Positions 8,917 to 17,924 are shown, counted from the stretch's first letter. The stretch: 64,000 nucleotides of DNA from Clostridium_AD sp050717635 (GCF_050717635.1 NZ_JBOITO010000013.1:623015-687014), one strand, 5' to 3'. Numbers and translations: made by a program. Notes: generated by a model from the sequence alone, not told the origin.

Positions 8917-10884
8917 GTGGCTATAGAAAAAATGCATATGGTTAATTTAGTTGGAGCAATTGAAGATTTTGATAAATTAACTAAAATGTTAGCAATAGAG
9001 GGCTGTATGCAGCCAGTAAGTGCGTTGCAAGAAATAAATTCATCAGACTTTGTACTTAAAACTTCCGTGGATAATATAGAAGCTTTAATGGATGTAAACT
9101 ATATAAGACCATACTTATATGATAAAGATTATAATATAAGTTTAAAACAAATCGAGAAACTTTCGGAGATTCAAAAGAATTATGTCATAAATAAGGAATA
9201 TAGCAAAGAGATGATTTTTGATTTTGATATGGTAGAGAGTGAATTATCCGAAGTATATGACAAATACATGATTTTAAATACAAAATTTGAGGAACTAAAA
9301 CAAAAAAAGCAAGATCTTAAGAATACTTATGATGCACTAGAATTCTTAAAGAGTGTATCTATTCCCATTGAAGAAATTATCACTATGAAGAATTTTAAAG
9401 TGGGCTTATACAAAGTCCCTGAGCAAAATATGCTTAAGCTAAAAGCAAATTATGAAAATATCCCTTCAGTAATTGAAACTGTGAACAAGGGAAAATACTT
9501 TGTTATGTTCATAGCATTTACTCCAATACTCTTAATAGCAGAAACTGAAAGAATTTTTAAATCTGCAAATTGTGAAGAGATTTTCATGCCTACTCATTAT
9601 AAAGGGATTCCGAAGGAAGTTACAGTAGTTGTGCAGGGTGAAATAAATAATGTGAAAAATGCTACAGTTGAAATTGAAAAAGAAATTCAAAATTTTCTAA
9701 ACGATAATTATGAAACTATAGTGAATCTAGAAAATAGTTATGAGCTAGAGAGAAAATCTGAGGCAATAAAAAAGACAGCAGCTTGCACAAACGAATTTTT
9801 TTATCTTTCAGGGTGGATACCTAAAAGTTTCATGGAAAGAATTGACAAGTTATTGCTTGGTTTTAATGATAGAATATTAATTATTAAAAAAGAACCTAAC
9901 CAAAGAACTAATAAAATTATAACTCCACCAACAATGCTTAAAAACAATAAATTGTTCAAACCTTTTGAAACCATGGTTTATATGTATGGTGTTCCTAGCT
10001 ATGATGAAATTGATCCAACCACGTTTATGGCAATAACATATATTCTAATGTTTGGAGCTATGTTTGGAGATGTAGGGCAAGGGTTAATATTACTTTTAGC
10101 AGGTTTCCTTATAAACATTAAAATGGGTAAGAGCAATATAGGCGGAATATCTCAAAGACTGGGACTAAGTTCTATAATATTTGGGTTTCTATATGGAAGT
10201 GTATTTGGATCTGAACACGTAATTTCTGCCCTTCTAATTAGGCCGATGGAAAATATTAATGATGTATTAATCGGTGCCATAATATTTGGAACTGGTTTCC
10301 TTATTATAGGTTTTATACTGGGTATTACCAATAGTCTAAGGCGAAAAGATATAGAACGTGGTTTTTTTGGCAAAGAGGGACTCGCTGGTTTTATGTTCTA
10401 TATTGGAGCTTTAATACTAATAGCATCTATAATTTATAAAAAGCCACTACTACCAATTGGTATATGGATAATATATTTTATTTTCTTTTTACTTATGATA
10501 TTACTAAGACAGCCGTTAGCTAATATTATTTTAGGAAAAAAAGAATTATTCGAAGCAGGAGCAAAGGAATATTTTATAGAGTCAAGTTTTGAGGTAGTAG
10601 AAACTATACTCTCTTTATTTTCTAATACACTTTCATTTGTTAGAGTAGGAGCATTTGCGCTAAATCATGTGGGACTTTTCATGGCATTCTCTGCCTTGGC
10701 TTCCATGACTAATAATGGATTTGTTTCAATATTAATAATGATAATTGGAAATGTAGTAATTATATGTCTTGAAGGGCTCATCGTATTTATACAAGGATTA
10801 AGACTTGAATATTATGAACTATTCAGTAAGTACTATGAAGGTAGTGGAGTTGATTTTGAACCTGTGAAAATTAAATTTAAGTAA
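8917..10884 (+). CDS. ntpI: V-type ATPase subunit I (membrane stator, subunit a)
   Basis: A 655-residue protein: a cytoplasmic N-terminal half (about 1-330, two alpha/beta lobes and coiled coil) and a C-terminal half with about seven or eight transmembrane helices that forms the ion half-channels against the c-ring. Motifs typical of the family are MFGAMFGDVGQGLILLLAG and NTLSFVRVGAFALNH, the latter carrying the essential Arg. I place the start at GTG 8917, 8 bases after AGGAGG (8903-8908); the GTG at 8908 lies inside that site. Confidence 0.92.
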   Translation: MAIEKMHMVNLVGAIEDFDKLTKMLAIEGCMQPVSALQEINSSDFVLKTSVDNIEALMDVNYIRPYLYDKDYNISLKQIEKLSEIQKNYVINKEYSKEMIFDFDMVESELSEVYDKYMILNTKFEELKQKKQDLKNTYDALEFLKSVSIPIEEIITMKNFKVGLYKVPEQNMLKLKANYENIPSVIETVNKGKYFVMFIAFTPILLIAETERIFKSANCEEIFMPTHYKGIPKEVTVVVQGEINNVKNATVEIEKEIQNFLNDNYETIVNLENSYELERKSEAIKKTAACTNEFFYLSGWIPKSFMERIDKLLLGFNDRILIIKKEPNQRTNKIITPPTMLKNNKLFKPFETMVYMYGVPSYDEIDPTTFMAITYILMFGAMFGDVGQGLILLLAGFLINIKMGKSNIGGISQRLGLSSIIFGFLYGSVFGSEHVISALLIRPMENINDVLIGAIIFGTGFLIIGFILGITNSLRRKDIERGFFGKEGLAGFMFYIGALILIASIIYKKPLLPIGIWIIYFIFFLLMILLRQPLANIILGKKELFEAGAKEYFIESSFEVVETILSLFSNTLSFVRVGAFALNHVGLFMAFSALASMTNNGFVSILIMIIGNVVIICLEGLIVFIQGLRLEYYELFSKYYEGSGVDFEPVKIKFK

Positions 10885-10947
10885 TATATATTAACAAATT
10901 AAGGGTTCTTATTTATGATTTAGATATTAGAAGGAGGAATAATAATT

Positions 10948-11373
10948 ATGACTATATTATTAATGTTAACATTTTGTGTTGTTATAGCGACTATCACTTA
11001 CGGAGTTGTTCAGCAAAGTAAGAACAATATTTTAGGTAAACAAAAAATCAAAAAAGCATTAAAAATAAACCTAGGTGCATTTATACCAGTAATGACAGTA
11101 GCACTTATTACTAATATTCCAAGCGTAGCAAATGCTGCAGGAACAGTGGCAGCAAACCCATCCGCTGGTCTTGGATATTTAGCAGCAGGTCTTTCTACTG
11201 GACTTGCAACCATTGGTGCAGGAGTTGCAGTAGGCGCAGTTGGATCTTCTGCGGTAGGTGCTGTATCTGAAGATCCTAAATTGCTTGGAAAAACTCTTAT
11301 ATTTGTTGGTCTTGGGGAAGGTATTGCTATATATGGACTTGTTATATCCATAATGATACTTCAAAGATTATAA
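10948..11373 (+). CDS. ntpK: V-type ATPase subunit K (proteolipid c-ring)
   Basis: A 141-residue proteolipid that forms the rotating membrane ring. The second half (about 73-141) is a typical glycine-rich hairpin (GLATIGAGVAVGAVGSSA, then the loop SEDP, then the second helix) with the ion-binding carboxylate Glu124 in GLGEGIAIYG. The first 65 residues are a helix, a basic linker and a second hydrophobic stretch that do not look like a second c-type hairpin. No Gln is seen in the first helix of the hairpin and Gly follows the Glu, unlike the Na+-binding ring of E. hirae. AGGAGG precedes the ATG. Confidence 0.92.
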   Translation: MTILLMLTFCVVIATITYGVVQQSKNNILGKQKIKKALKINLGAFIPVMTVALITNIPSVANAAGTVAANPSAGLGYLAAGLSTGLATIGAGVAVGAVGSSAVGAVSEDPKLLGKTLIFVGLGEGIAIYGLVISIMILQRL

Positions 11374-11389
11374 TTTTCAGGAGGGATTT

Positions 11390-11698
11390 ATGAGAAGTTA
11401 TTTAATAAGTGATAATGTGGATACATTTGTGGGTATGAAGATGGTAGGAATGGAAGGCATTGTTCTCCATGAAAAAGAAGCAATAATAGAAAAGATTGAA
11501 CAACTTAAAAATAACGAAGAAATAGGGATAATAATAATAACAGAGAAAATTGCTCTTTTAATTCCAGATGAAGTAAATAAAATTAAGTTGTCAAAGGAAA
11601 GACCTCTTATAGTAGAAATTCCGGATAGGCATGGATGGCGTAAGGGTAGCGACTCTATACTAAGATATGTTAAAGAGGCTATAGGGCTTAAAATATAA
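11390..11698 (+). CDS. ntpG: V-type ATPase subunit F (central shaft)
   Basis: A 102-residue Rossmann-like subunit that sits with subunit D in the central rotor shaft; called NtpG in Enterococcus and subunit F elsewhere. The pattern SYLISDNVDTFVGMKMVGMEG, IGIIIITEKIA and PLIVEIPDRHG is characteristic of the family. It begins 16 bases after ntpK with an AGGAGG site. Confidence 0.88.
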   Translation: MRSYLISDNVDTFVGMKMVGMEGIVLHEKEAIIEKIEQLKNNEEIGIIIITEKIALLIPDEVNKIKLSKERPLIVEIPDRHGWRKGSDSILRYVKEAIGLKI

Positions 11699-11744
11699 TC
11701 ATAATAAATATACTTTAGTATATGAATTTACAGGAGGTTAGGCT

Positions 11745-12356
11745 ATGACCACCATTGAAGATAAGATAAGTTTATTTTCTAAGATAATATATGACAAGGT
11801 AAATGATGAAAAAAATGAAAAGCTAGAGGCTTTAAATACTGAAATTGAAAAAAAATTGGATGCAGAAAAAGAAAAGATAGAAGAACTAAGACGAAATCTC
11901 CAAATAGAAGTTACAAAAAAATCTAATATTAAAGCAAATGGAATAGTGGCAAAAGAAAGGCTTAATAAGCAAAGAGAAATTTTATTTCTAAAAGATAAGC
12001 TTATTCAGAGTACTTTAGAAAATGTACGTGAAAAGCTTATACAATTTGTAGGTTTACCGGAATATAAATTATATTTCATAAGTACGCTGCAAAAAACATT
12101 AAAGGAAATAGATAGTGGAAACTACTATATTGTTGTACTTAAAAGGGATAAAGAAAAATTTAACAGTGACATCCAGGTGGTAATCAGTGAATACCCCAAT
12201 TTAAATGTTGAAATTCTGGTTTCAGATGTGGATTTTATAGGTGGAGTAGTTATAAAGGATTTTGAAGAAAAATTTAAAATAGATAATAGCATAGAGTCTA
12301 AATTACAGGACAGTAAAGAATTAATAGGTGTTAGAGTCATGGAAATGCTGGCGTAG
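11745..12356 (+). CDS. ntpE: V-type ATPase subunit E (peripheral stalk)
   Basis: A 203-residue subunit: the N-terminal half (about 1-90) is a charged coiled coil and the C-terminal half (about 100-203) is the globular domain that caps the A/B hexamer (SDVDFIGGVVIKDFEEKFKIDNSIESKL). It is the partner of the small coiled-coil protein at 7515. AGGAGG lies 8 bases upstream of the start. Confidence 0.88.
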   Translation: MTTIEDKISLFSKIIYDKVNDEKNEKLEALNTEIEKKLDAEKEKIEELRRNLQIEVTKKSNIKANGIVAKERLNKQREILFLKDKLIQSTLENVREKLIQFVGLPEYKLYFISTLQKTLKEIDSGNYYIVVLKRDKEKFNSDIQVVISEYPNLNVEILVSDVDFIGGVVIKDFEEKFKIDNSIESKLQDSKELIGVRVMEMLA

Positions 12357-12376
12357 GAATCAGGGAGGGAAAACAC

Positions 12377-14134
12377 ATGGAAGGAAATATAATAGGAGTA
12401 AACGGTCCAGTTATAAAAGCTGAGCACATGAAGGGCTTTAAAATGAGAGGAATGGTTATGGTTGGTGAGAGGAAGCTTATCGGCGAAATTATAATACTAG
12501 AGGAAGATAACGCAACCATTCAGGTTTATGAGGAAACTAGTGGACTTAAGATAGGTGAGCCTGTAATTTCAACTGGTAGTCCTCTTTCTCTTAAACTTGG
12601 GCCTGGAATCCTTGGAAACATATTCGATGGAATTCAGAGACCACTTGAGAAAATAAATGAGATATCCTATGGATTTATACCGGAAGGAATAGGGCTTATG
12701 TCTATAGATGAAGAAAAACTTTGGGATGTAGATATTACAGTTGAGCCTGGAACTGTGCTAAAAGAAGGAGATATATATGCAACTGTTCAGGAGACTGAAT
12801 CTATTGTTCATAAGCTAATGGTTCCACAAGGGTCCTTTGGAACCGTAACAGAGGTAAAAGAAAATGGAAAGTACAATATCGAAACTACAGTAGCCCAGCT
12901 TAAACAGGGTGAAACAAGTCATGAACTTAAGCTTTATCAATATTGGCCTGTAAGAAATCCTAGACCAGTAAAAGACAAAAAAACTATTTTTAAACCTCTC
13001 ATTACGGGGCAAAGAATAATAGATACCTTCTTTCCTTTGGCTAAGGGAGGTACCTGTGCTATTCCTGGAGGTTTTGGCACGGGGAAAACTATAACCCAAC
13101 ATCAGCTTGCAAAGTGGTCTGATGCTGATATTATAGTTTATATTGGCTGTGGAGAAAGAGGAAATGAAATGACAGAAGTCTTAGAAGACTTTCCAAAGCT
13201 TATAGACCCTAAAACGGAGTTACCTCTTATGAATAGGACTGTGCTTATAGCTAATACGTCAAATATGCCTGTAGCTGCAAGAGAAGCAAGTATTTATACT
13301 GGTATAACTATAGCAGAATATTTTAGGGATATGGGATATCATGTTGCTATAATGGCAGACTCCACTTCAAGATGGGCAGAGGCACTACGTGAAATATCTG
13401 GAAGACTTGAAGAAATGCCAGCTGAAGAAGGATATCCAGCATATCTTCCTTCAAGAATTGCAGAGTTTTATGAAAGAGCGGGTTATGTTGAAAATTTAAA
13501 CGGAAGCGAAGGCTCTGTTACTGTAATTGGGGCTGTATCACCTGCAGGGGGTGATTTCTCAGAACCTGTTACTCAAAATACTAAAAGGTTCGTATCTGTA
13601 TTTTTAGGACTTGATAAAAAGTTAGCTTATGCAAGACACTATCCAGCTATAAACTGGTTATCTAGTTATAGCGGATACTTATCACTTTTGAAGGATTGGT
13701 ATGAGGAAAACGTGGCTGAGGATATAATGCAGTTAAGGGCAAAGATGCTTAAGCTTTTATATGAAGAAGATAAACTTCTTGAAATAGTTAAGCTTGTAGG
13801 CGAGGATGTACTACCTGATGATCAAAGACTTATTATAGAGGTAGCCAAGTGCCTAAAAATAGCATTCTTACAGCAAAATGCTTATAATGCTGTGGATGCT
13901 TTTGCACCCTTAGATAAACAGTATAAGATGCTTAAAGTTATAGAATCCTTATATGATAATGGTAGAAGAGCTGTAAAAGTAGGAATACCTATTTCTGTTA
14001 TAATTGATAAGGAGTTAATGGAAAAACTTTATAAAATGAAATATAATGTGCCAAATGATAAGCTTTCGCTAATAGATGATATAGAGCAGGAATTGGTGAA
14101 TTATTTTGATGAACTTATAAAAAAATATAAATAA
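12377..14134 (+). CDS. ntpA: V-type ATPase catalytic subunit A
   Basis: The 585-residue catalytic subunit. The Walker A motif GGFGTGKT is at about residues 231-238, preceded by the family-specific non-homologous region (KLMVPQGSFGTVTEV). Catalytic and nucleotide-contacting stretches YIGCGERGNEM, MADSTSRWAEALREISGRL and YPAYLPSRIAEFYERAG are intact. Length is normal (about 590). GGGAGG precedes the ATG and it overlaps no neighbour. With subunit B it forms the A3B3 head. Confidence 0.96.
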   Translation: MEGNIIGVNGPVIKAEHMKGFKMRGMVMVGERKLIGEIIILEEDNATIQVYEETSGLKIGEPVISTGSPLSLKLGPGILGNIFDGIQRPLEKINEISYGFIPEGIGLMSIDEEKLWDVDITVEPGTVLKEGDIYATVQETESIVHKLMVPQGSFGTVTEVKENGKYNIETTVAQLKQGETSHELKLYQYWPVRNPRPVKDKKTIFKPLITGQRIIDTFFPLAKGGTCAIPGGFGTGKTITQHQLAKWSDADIIVYIGCGERGNEMTEVLEDFPKLIDPKTELPLMNRTVLIANTSNMPVAAREASIYTGITIAEYFRDMGYHVAIMADSTSRWAEALREISGRLEEMPAEEGYPAYLPSRIAEFYERAGYVENLNGSEGSVTVIGAVSPAGGDFSEPVTQNTKRFVSVFLGLDKKLAYARHYPAINWLSSYSGYLSLLKDWYEENVAEDIMQLRAKMLKLLYEEDKLLEIVKLVGEDVLPDDQRLIIEVAKCLKIAFLQQNAYNAVDAFAPLDKQYKMLKVIESLYDNGRRAVKVGIPISVIIDKELMEKLYKMKYNVPNDKLSLIDDIEQELVNYFDELIKKYK

Positions 14135-14164
14135 GCTGGGTATATACTTGTGAGGAGGTCCAAT

Positions 14165-15547
14165 ATGAAAAAAGAATATTTAATGTTAAATAAGATCCAA
14201 GGACCTTTAATTATACTTTCTAACGTGGAAAATGTAGCCTATGATGAAATCGTTGATATATTGGTTGATGGAAAGTATAAGAAAAAAGGAAAGGTTGTTC
14301 AAATTCATAAAGATAAGGCCATAATCCAAGTTTTTGAAACAACAACTGGCATGTCAGTGGATAATACTTCAGTTCATTTTAAAGGTGAATCATTTAAAAT
14401 AGCGGTTACTAAGGATATATTAGGTAGGGAATTTAACGGAATAGGTGAAGCAAAGGATAACGGGGGAGAGGTTTATTCTTCTATAAAATACGATGTAAAT
14501 GGAAGACCTATGAACCCTGTAGCTAGAAGATACCCTAGGGATTATATACAAACAGGAATTTCATCTATTGATTGCCTTGCTACATTAATTAGAGGACAAA
14601 AGCTTCCTATATTTTCTGGAAATGGTATTGCTCATAATGAGCTAGCAGCACAAATTGTAAGGCAAGCAAAAATCTCCGGTGATGCGGATGATAATTTTTG
14701 TATTGTGTTTGCAGCTATGGGTATAAAGTATGATGATGCAAACTTTTTCAAGAAAAGTTTTGAAGAAGCAGGAGTGCTTGAAAAGGTGGTTATGTTTATA
14801 AATTTAGCAGAGGATCCTATAGTAGAGAGAATAATAACTCCAAGATGTGCTTTAACCGTTGCAGAATATTTAGCCTTTGAAGAAAATATGCATGTGCTTG
14901 TAATACTTACTGATATGACTAATTATTGTGAAGCGCTTCGAGAACTTTCATCCTTAAAAGAAGAAGTGCCAAGTAGAAAGGGCTATCCGGGATATTTATA
15001 TTCGGATTTAGCGTCGCTTTATGAACGAGCTGGGATGATGAAGGGAAAAGAAGGTAGCATAACACAAATACCTATATTAAGTATGCCTAATGATGATATA
15101 ACGCATCCTGTACCAGATCTTACGGGGTTTATAACAGAGGGGCAAATTGTTTTAAGTAGAGGTCTTCAGCATAGAGACATATATCCACCAGTGAATATCC
15201 TACCATCGCTTTCTAGACTTATGAAAGATGGTATTGGCGCCGGATTTACTAGAGAGGATCATGCAGATGCGTCAAATCAAATATTTGCAGCTTACTCTAG
15301 GGTACAGGACGTAATGGCTCTCTCTCAAGTTATAGGAGAAGATGAACTGTCGGAAATAGATAAAATATATATGGATTTTGGTAGAGCGTTTGAAGAAAAA
15401 TTTTTAAAGCAAGATTATGATGAAAATAGGGATATGTCAGAAACTTTAGATTTAGCATGGGAAATTCTTGGAATACTACCTAAAAATGAATTAGATAGAG
15501 TTTCACCAGAGATTCTAGATAAATATTATAAAAAAGTGGTAGAGTAA
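14165..15547 (+). CDS. ntpB: V-type ATPase regulatory subunit B
   Basis: The 460-residue non-catalytic B subunit. It has the conserved RRYPRDYIQTGISSID and FSGNGIAHNELAAQI stretch in place of a Walker A motif, as expected for B, and LTDMTNYCEALRELS. I place the start at ATG 14165, 6 bases after AGGAGG (14153-14158); the GTG at 14150 precedes that site. It is followed within 2 bases by ntpD, which suggests translational coupling. Confidence 0.95.
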   Translation: MKKEYLMLNKIQGPLIILSNVENVAYDEIVDILVDGKYKKKGKVVQIHKDKAIIQVFETTTGMSVDNTSVHFKGESFKIAVTKDILGREFNGIGEAKDNGGEVYSSIKYDVNGRPMNPVARRYPRDYIQTGISSIDCLATLIRGQKLPIFSGNGIAHNELAAQIVRQAKISGDADDNFCIVFAAMGIKYDDANFFKKSFEEAGVLEKVVMFINLAEDPIVERIITPRCALTVAEYLAFEENMHVLVILTDMTNYCEALRELSSLKEEVPSRKGYPGYLYSDLASLYERAGMMKGKEGSITQIPILSMPNDDITHPVPDLTGFITEGQIVLSRGLQHRDIYPPVNILPSLSRLMKDGIGAGFTREDHADASNQIFAAYSRVQDVMALSQVIGEDELSEIDKIYMDFGRAFEEKFLKQDYDENRDMSETLDLAWEILGILPKNELDRVSPEILDKYYKKVVE

Positions 15548-15548
15548 T

Positions 15549-16169
15549 ATGGAGAATTTTGCACCTACTAAATCTACGTTAATGGCTGCTAAAAGTTCCT
15601 TGGATTTTTCTAGAAAAGGCTTTGAGTTATTGGATAAAAAAAGAAATGTGCTTATAAGAGAAATGATGTCTTACGTTGATAAGGCGCGAGAACTTCAAAA
15701 TCAAGTAAATATAGTTTTTTCAAAGGCGTACAAAGCTTTAGAATATGCAAATATAAACACAGGAATAATAAATATAGAGGACATAGCTATGGCGGTAGAA
15801 GAGGCTAAAGACTATGAAGTTTTATTTAGAAGTGTTATGGGGGTAGAAGTCCCTAAAATTATTTTCGAAAAAAAAGATATAGAGCCGAAATATGGGTTTT
15901 ATAGAAGTAGTGCTTCCATCGATGAAGCAATGAAAGAATTTAATGGAGTTAAATATTTAACATACGAGCTGGCAGAAGTAGAAAATGCCGTGTATAGATT
16001 AGCTATGGAAGTTAAGAAGACTCAAAAGAGAGCCAATGCACTTCAAAATATACAAATTCCTAAATATGAGGGAATAGTGAAGTATGTTACAGAAGTTTTA
16101 GAGGAAAAAGAAAGAGAAGATTTCTTTAGGCTTAAAATAGTAAAAAAGAAACATAGAAAAGAAGATTAA
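15549..16169 (+). CDS. ntpD: V-type ATPase subunit D (central shaft)
   Basis: A 206-residue, mostly helical rotor shaft subunit. The N-terminus (APTKSTLMAAKSSLDFSRKGFELLDKKRNVL in family terms) and the C-terminal KTQKRANALQNIQIPKYEG motif are diagnostic. The ATG starts one base after the ntpB stop. It is the last gene of the ATPase operon; no clear terminator follows before the next promoter near 16200. Confidence 0.94.
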   Translation: MENFAPTKSTLMAAKSSLDFSRKGFELLDKKRNVLIREMMSYVDKARELQNQVNIVFSKAYKALEYANINTGIINIEDIAMAVEEAKDYEVLFRSVMGVEVPKIIFEKKDIEPKYGFYRSSASIDEAMKEFNGVKYLTYELAEVENAVYRLAMEVKKTQKRANALQNIQIPKYEGIVKYVTEVLEEKEREDFFRLKIVKKKHRKED

Positions 16170-16191
16170 CACTAAATTCAATAAAAGAATA

Positions 16192-16218
16192 TTCAAATTA
16201 TTCTAAATGTGTTATAAT
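16192..16218 (+). promoter_or_regulatory. Probable promoter
   Basis: A perfect TATAAT at 16213-16218 with only a poor -35 (TTCAAA at 16192-16197, spacing 15). It would drive the 59-residue gene at 16354 through a leader of about 130 bases, which also holds a 12-codon reading frame at 16258. Confidence 0.4.
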
Positions 16219-16353
16219 GACGTTATAAGAAAGGGAGGACAAAAAAAGGAAAATTATATGAAAAGTAAAATAAAATTACAGTTTAGTTTTAAATGATATA
16301 TGTAAAGTATATAATTATGAACAAAATTTTAAATAAATAATAAGAGGTGGAAT

Positions 16354-16533
16354 ATGGAAGAATATAGAGGCTACGTAATTGAAGTTATAGAAAACAGTGA
16401 GAAAGAATATCCATTTAGGGCTGTAGCAAGAAAAGAAGGAGAAGAGATTAAACATAAAGGACATAGCAAACTACAAGCAATAGATCGTGTTAAAGAGACC
16501 ATTAATTTAACAATATCTAGAAGTAGTAAATAA
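16354..16533 (+). CDS. Small conserved-looking protein, unknown
   Basis: A 59-residue charged protein (starts MEEYRGYVIEVIEN, ends NLTISRSSK) with GAGGTGG 5 bases before the ATG. The alternating pattern suggests a beta-beta-alpha fold with the helix at about 39-55. No family recognised. It lies between the ATPase operon and the zinc-ribbon gene, with its own promoter. Confidence 0.7.
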   Translation: MEEYRGYVIEVIENSEKEYPFRAVARKEGEEIKHKGHSKLQAIDRVKETINLTISRSSK

Positions 16534-16564
16534 AAAACAATATTTCAAAAAAAATAAAAAAGTA

Positions 16565-16593
16565 TTGCACATTGGAAATATGTATGCTATTAT
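16565..16593 (+). promoter_or_regulatory. Strong promoter for the zinc-ribbon gene
   Basis: TTGCAC (16565-16570), a 17-base spacer and TATTAT (16588-16593). The start point near 16600 leaves an untranslated leader of about 115 bases before the gene at 16719. Confidence 0.65.
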
Positions 16594-16718
16594 TAAGAAG
16601 TTGAGATTGCAAAATCAGCAACAACAAGATTTAATATGATTAAAACATTACCTTTTTAGGCATATAAAGTAAATCAGCTCTTAAATCTTAATATAATTAA
16701 AAAGGAGAAATGTTTAAA

Positions 16719-16883
16719 ATGGCAGATAAAACTATTGTATGTAAAGATTGTTCACAAGAATTTGTATTCACTGAGGGAGAGCAAGAATTTTACAAAGAAA
16801 AAGGATTCGAAAATGAACCTCAAAGATGTCCTGATTGTAGAAGAGCTAAAAAACAACAAAACAATAGAGGATTTCAAAGATAA
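16719..16883 (+). CDS. Zinc-ribbon domain protein
   Basis: A 54-residue protein dominated by one zinc ribbon: CKDC at residues 8-11 and CPDC at 37-40, with the family core FVFTEGEQEFY and KGFENEPQRC between them and a basic tail (RRAKKQQNNRGFQR). Such proteins are common in Firmicutes and often highly expressed; nucleic-acid binding is likely but unproven. The alternative ATG at 16710 is in frame but only 2 bases from the AAGGAG site (16702-16707), so 16719 is preferred. A terminator follows, making it a single-gene unit. Confidence 0.85.
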   Translation: MADKTIVCKDCSQEFVFTEGEQEFYKEKGFENEPQRCPDCRRAKKQQNNRGFQR

Positions 16884-16901
16884 TTTAATCTAATAAAAAA
16901 T

Positions 16902-16932
16902 ACCTGTAGGATTTAGTTCCTATAGGTTTTTA
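16902..16932 (+). terminator. Rho-independent terminator
   Basis: The arms ACCTGTAGGA (from 16902) and TCCTATAGGT (to 16927), with one G-U pair, form a stem followed by a T-rich tract. Confidence 0.85.
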
Positions 16933-17034
16933 TTTTGCAAAAAATTCACCGTAATCTACAAAATTATGGTATATTATATTTGCTATAAGGGAAATTTAAT
17001 ATAAATACTACATATTAGAAGGAGAGATTATTAC

Positions 17035-17553
17035 GTGAAAAGTATAAAGCTGAATACAGCTAATTTAAATAAAATTAAAATGCATAGTATTAAAGTTGAA
17101 AATACAACACACATTCATGGTGGAAAGTATGAAGGGCAAAGAAAAGATGGTTTAAAACATGGTGAAGGAACTTTTATTTATAGTGATGGCAGTAAATTTA
17201 TAGGACTTTGGAATAATGGCAAGATGCATGGTCAAGGGACTCTTACTTGGGCCTGCGGAGAAAAGTATATAGGTGAGTGGGAAAATGATGAAAAACATGG
17301 GTATGGAATATATACTTGGCCAGATGGTGAAAAGTACATAGGTTTTTTTGATAATGGTGAGAAATCTGGTCAAGGTATTTGTATATGGCCAGAGGGAGAT
17401 ACATATGTAGGTGATTTAGTGGATGGGTTAAGACACGGAGAGGGAATCCATACTTGGGCTTCTGGAGAAAAATATATAGGTCTGTGGCAAAATGATGAAA
17501 GACATGGGCAAGGAATGTATATATATCCTGATGGGAAAGTAGAAGTGGTATAG
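17035..17553 (+). CDS. MORN-repeat protein
   Basis: A 172-residue protein made of six MORN repeats from about residue 32 to the end. Each has the form Y-x-G-x-W/F-x-N/D-G-x-x-H-G-x-G-x-x-x-W/Y, for example FIGLWNNGKMHGQGTLTW and YIGEWENDEKHGYGIYTW. The repeats stack into a beta solenoid; bacterial members are poorly understood. The N-terminal 31 residues have no signal peptide, so it is probably cytoplasmic. The start is GTG with GGAGAG upstream. Function unknown. Confidence 0.9.
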   Translation: MKSIKLNTANLNKIKMHSIKVENTTHIHGGKYEGQRKDGLKHGEGTFIYSDGSKFIGLWNNGKMHGQGTLTWACGEKYIGEWENDEKHGYGIYTWPDGEKYIGFFDNGEKSGQGICIWPEGDTYVGDLVDGLRHGEGIHTWASGEKYIGLWQNDERHGQGMYIYPDGKVEVV

Positions 17554-17698
17554 CTGTAATAAATTAGTGGAACTATTTCATGGGATACATAATATTATGT
17601 ACTAACAAAAGAAGCAGTGGGTGTTTCACAAAAATAAATACATTTTTTTGCGAAGATGCCTTATTAAAAAATATTGCCTTAAAAGAGGGGGAATATGA

Positions 17699-17845
17699 AT
17701 GTATTTTTGGTGGATAATATTATTACTACTAGTTGATAACAATGATGGCTGTTGTAATGATTCTAATAATAACAACGGTTGTTGCAATACTATTATTATA
17801 AACAACAGGAGAAAATGTCATAGAAAATGCCCTAGAGATTGTTAA
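17699..17845 (+). CDS. 48-residue Cys-rich peptide with hydrophobic N-terminus
   Basis: Reads MYFWWIILLLLVDNNDGCC and then an Asn-rich stretch, a second GCC, three Ile, and a basic Cys tail ending KCPRDC. It has seven Cys in total (18, 19, 28, 29, 40, 44, 48). An AGAGGGGGA site sits just upstream of the ATG. The N-terminal dozen residues could insert in a membrane. The layout recalls small spore-associated peptides of Firmicutes, but I do not recognise a family. The earlier ATG at 17695 gives only 13 codons in another frame. Confidence 0.6.
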   Translation: MYFWWIILLLLVDNNDGCCNDSNNNNGCCNTIIINNRRKCHRKCPRDC

Positions 17846-17924
17846 AACCTTTCTGTTAAAACTTTAATAATGGGTCTTAATATTAGTATATAAATAATTA
17901 TTTTGAATTGTTTGATTGAAATAT

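Noticed and set aside
16258..16296. Twelve-codon reading frame in the leader of the 59-residue gene
   Set aside because: Could be a leader peptide but no run of regulatory codons, attenuator or conservation can be shown.
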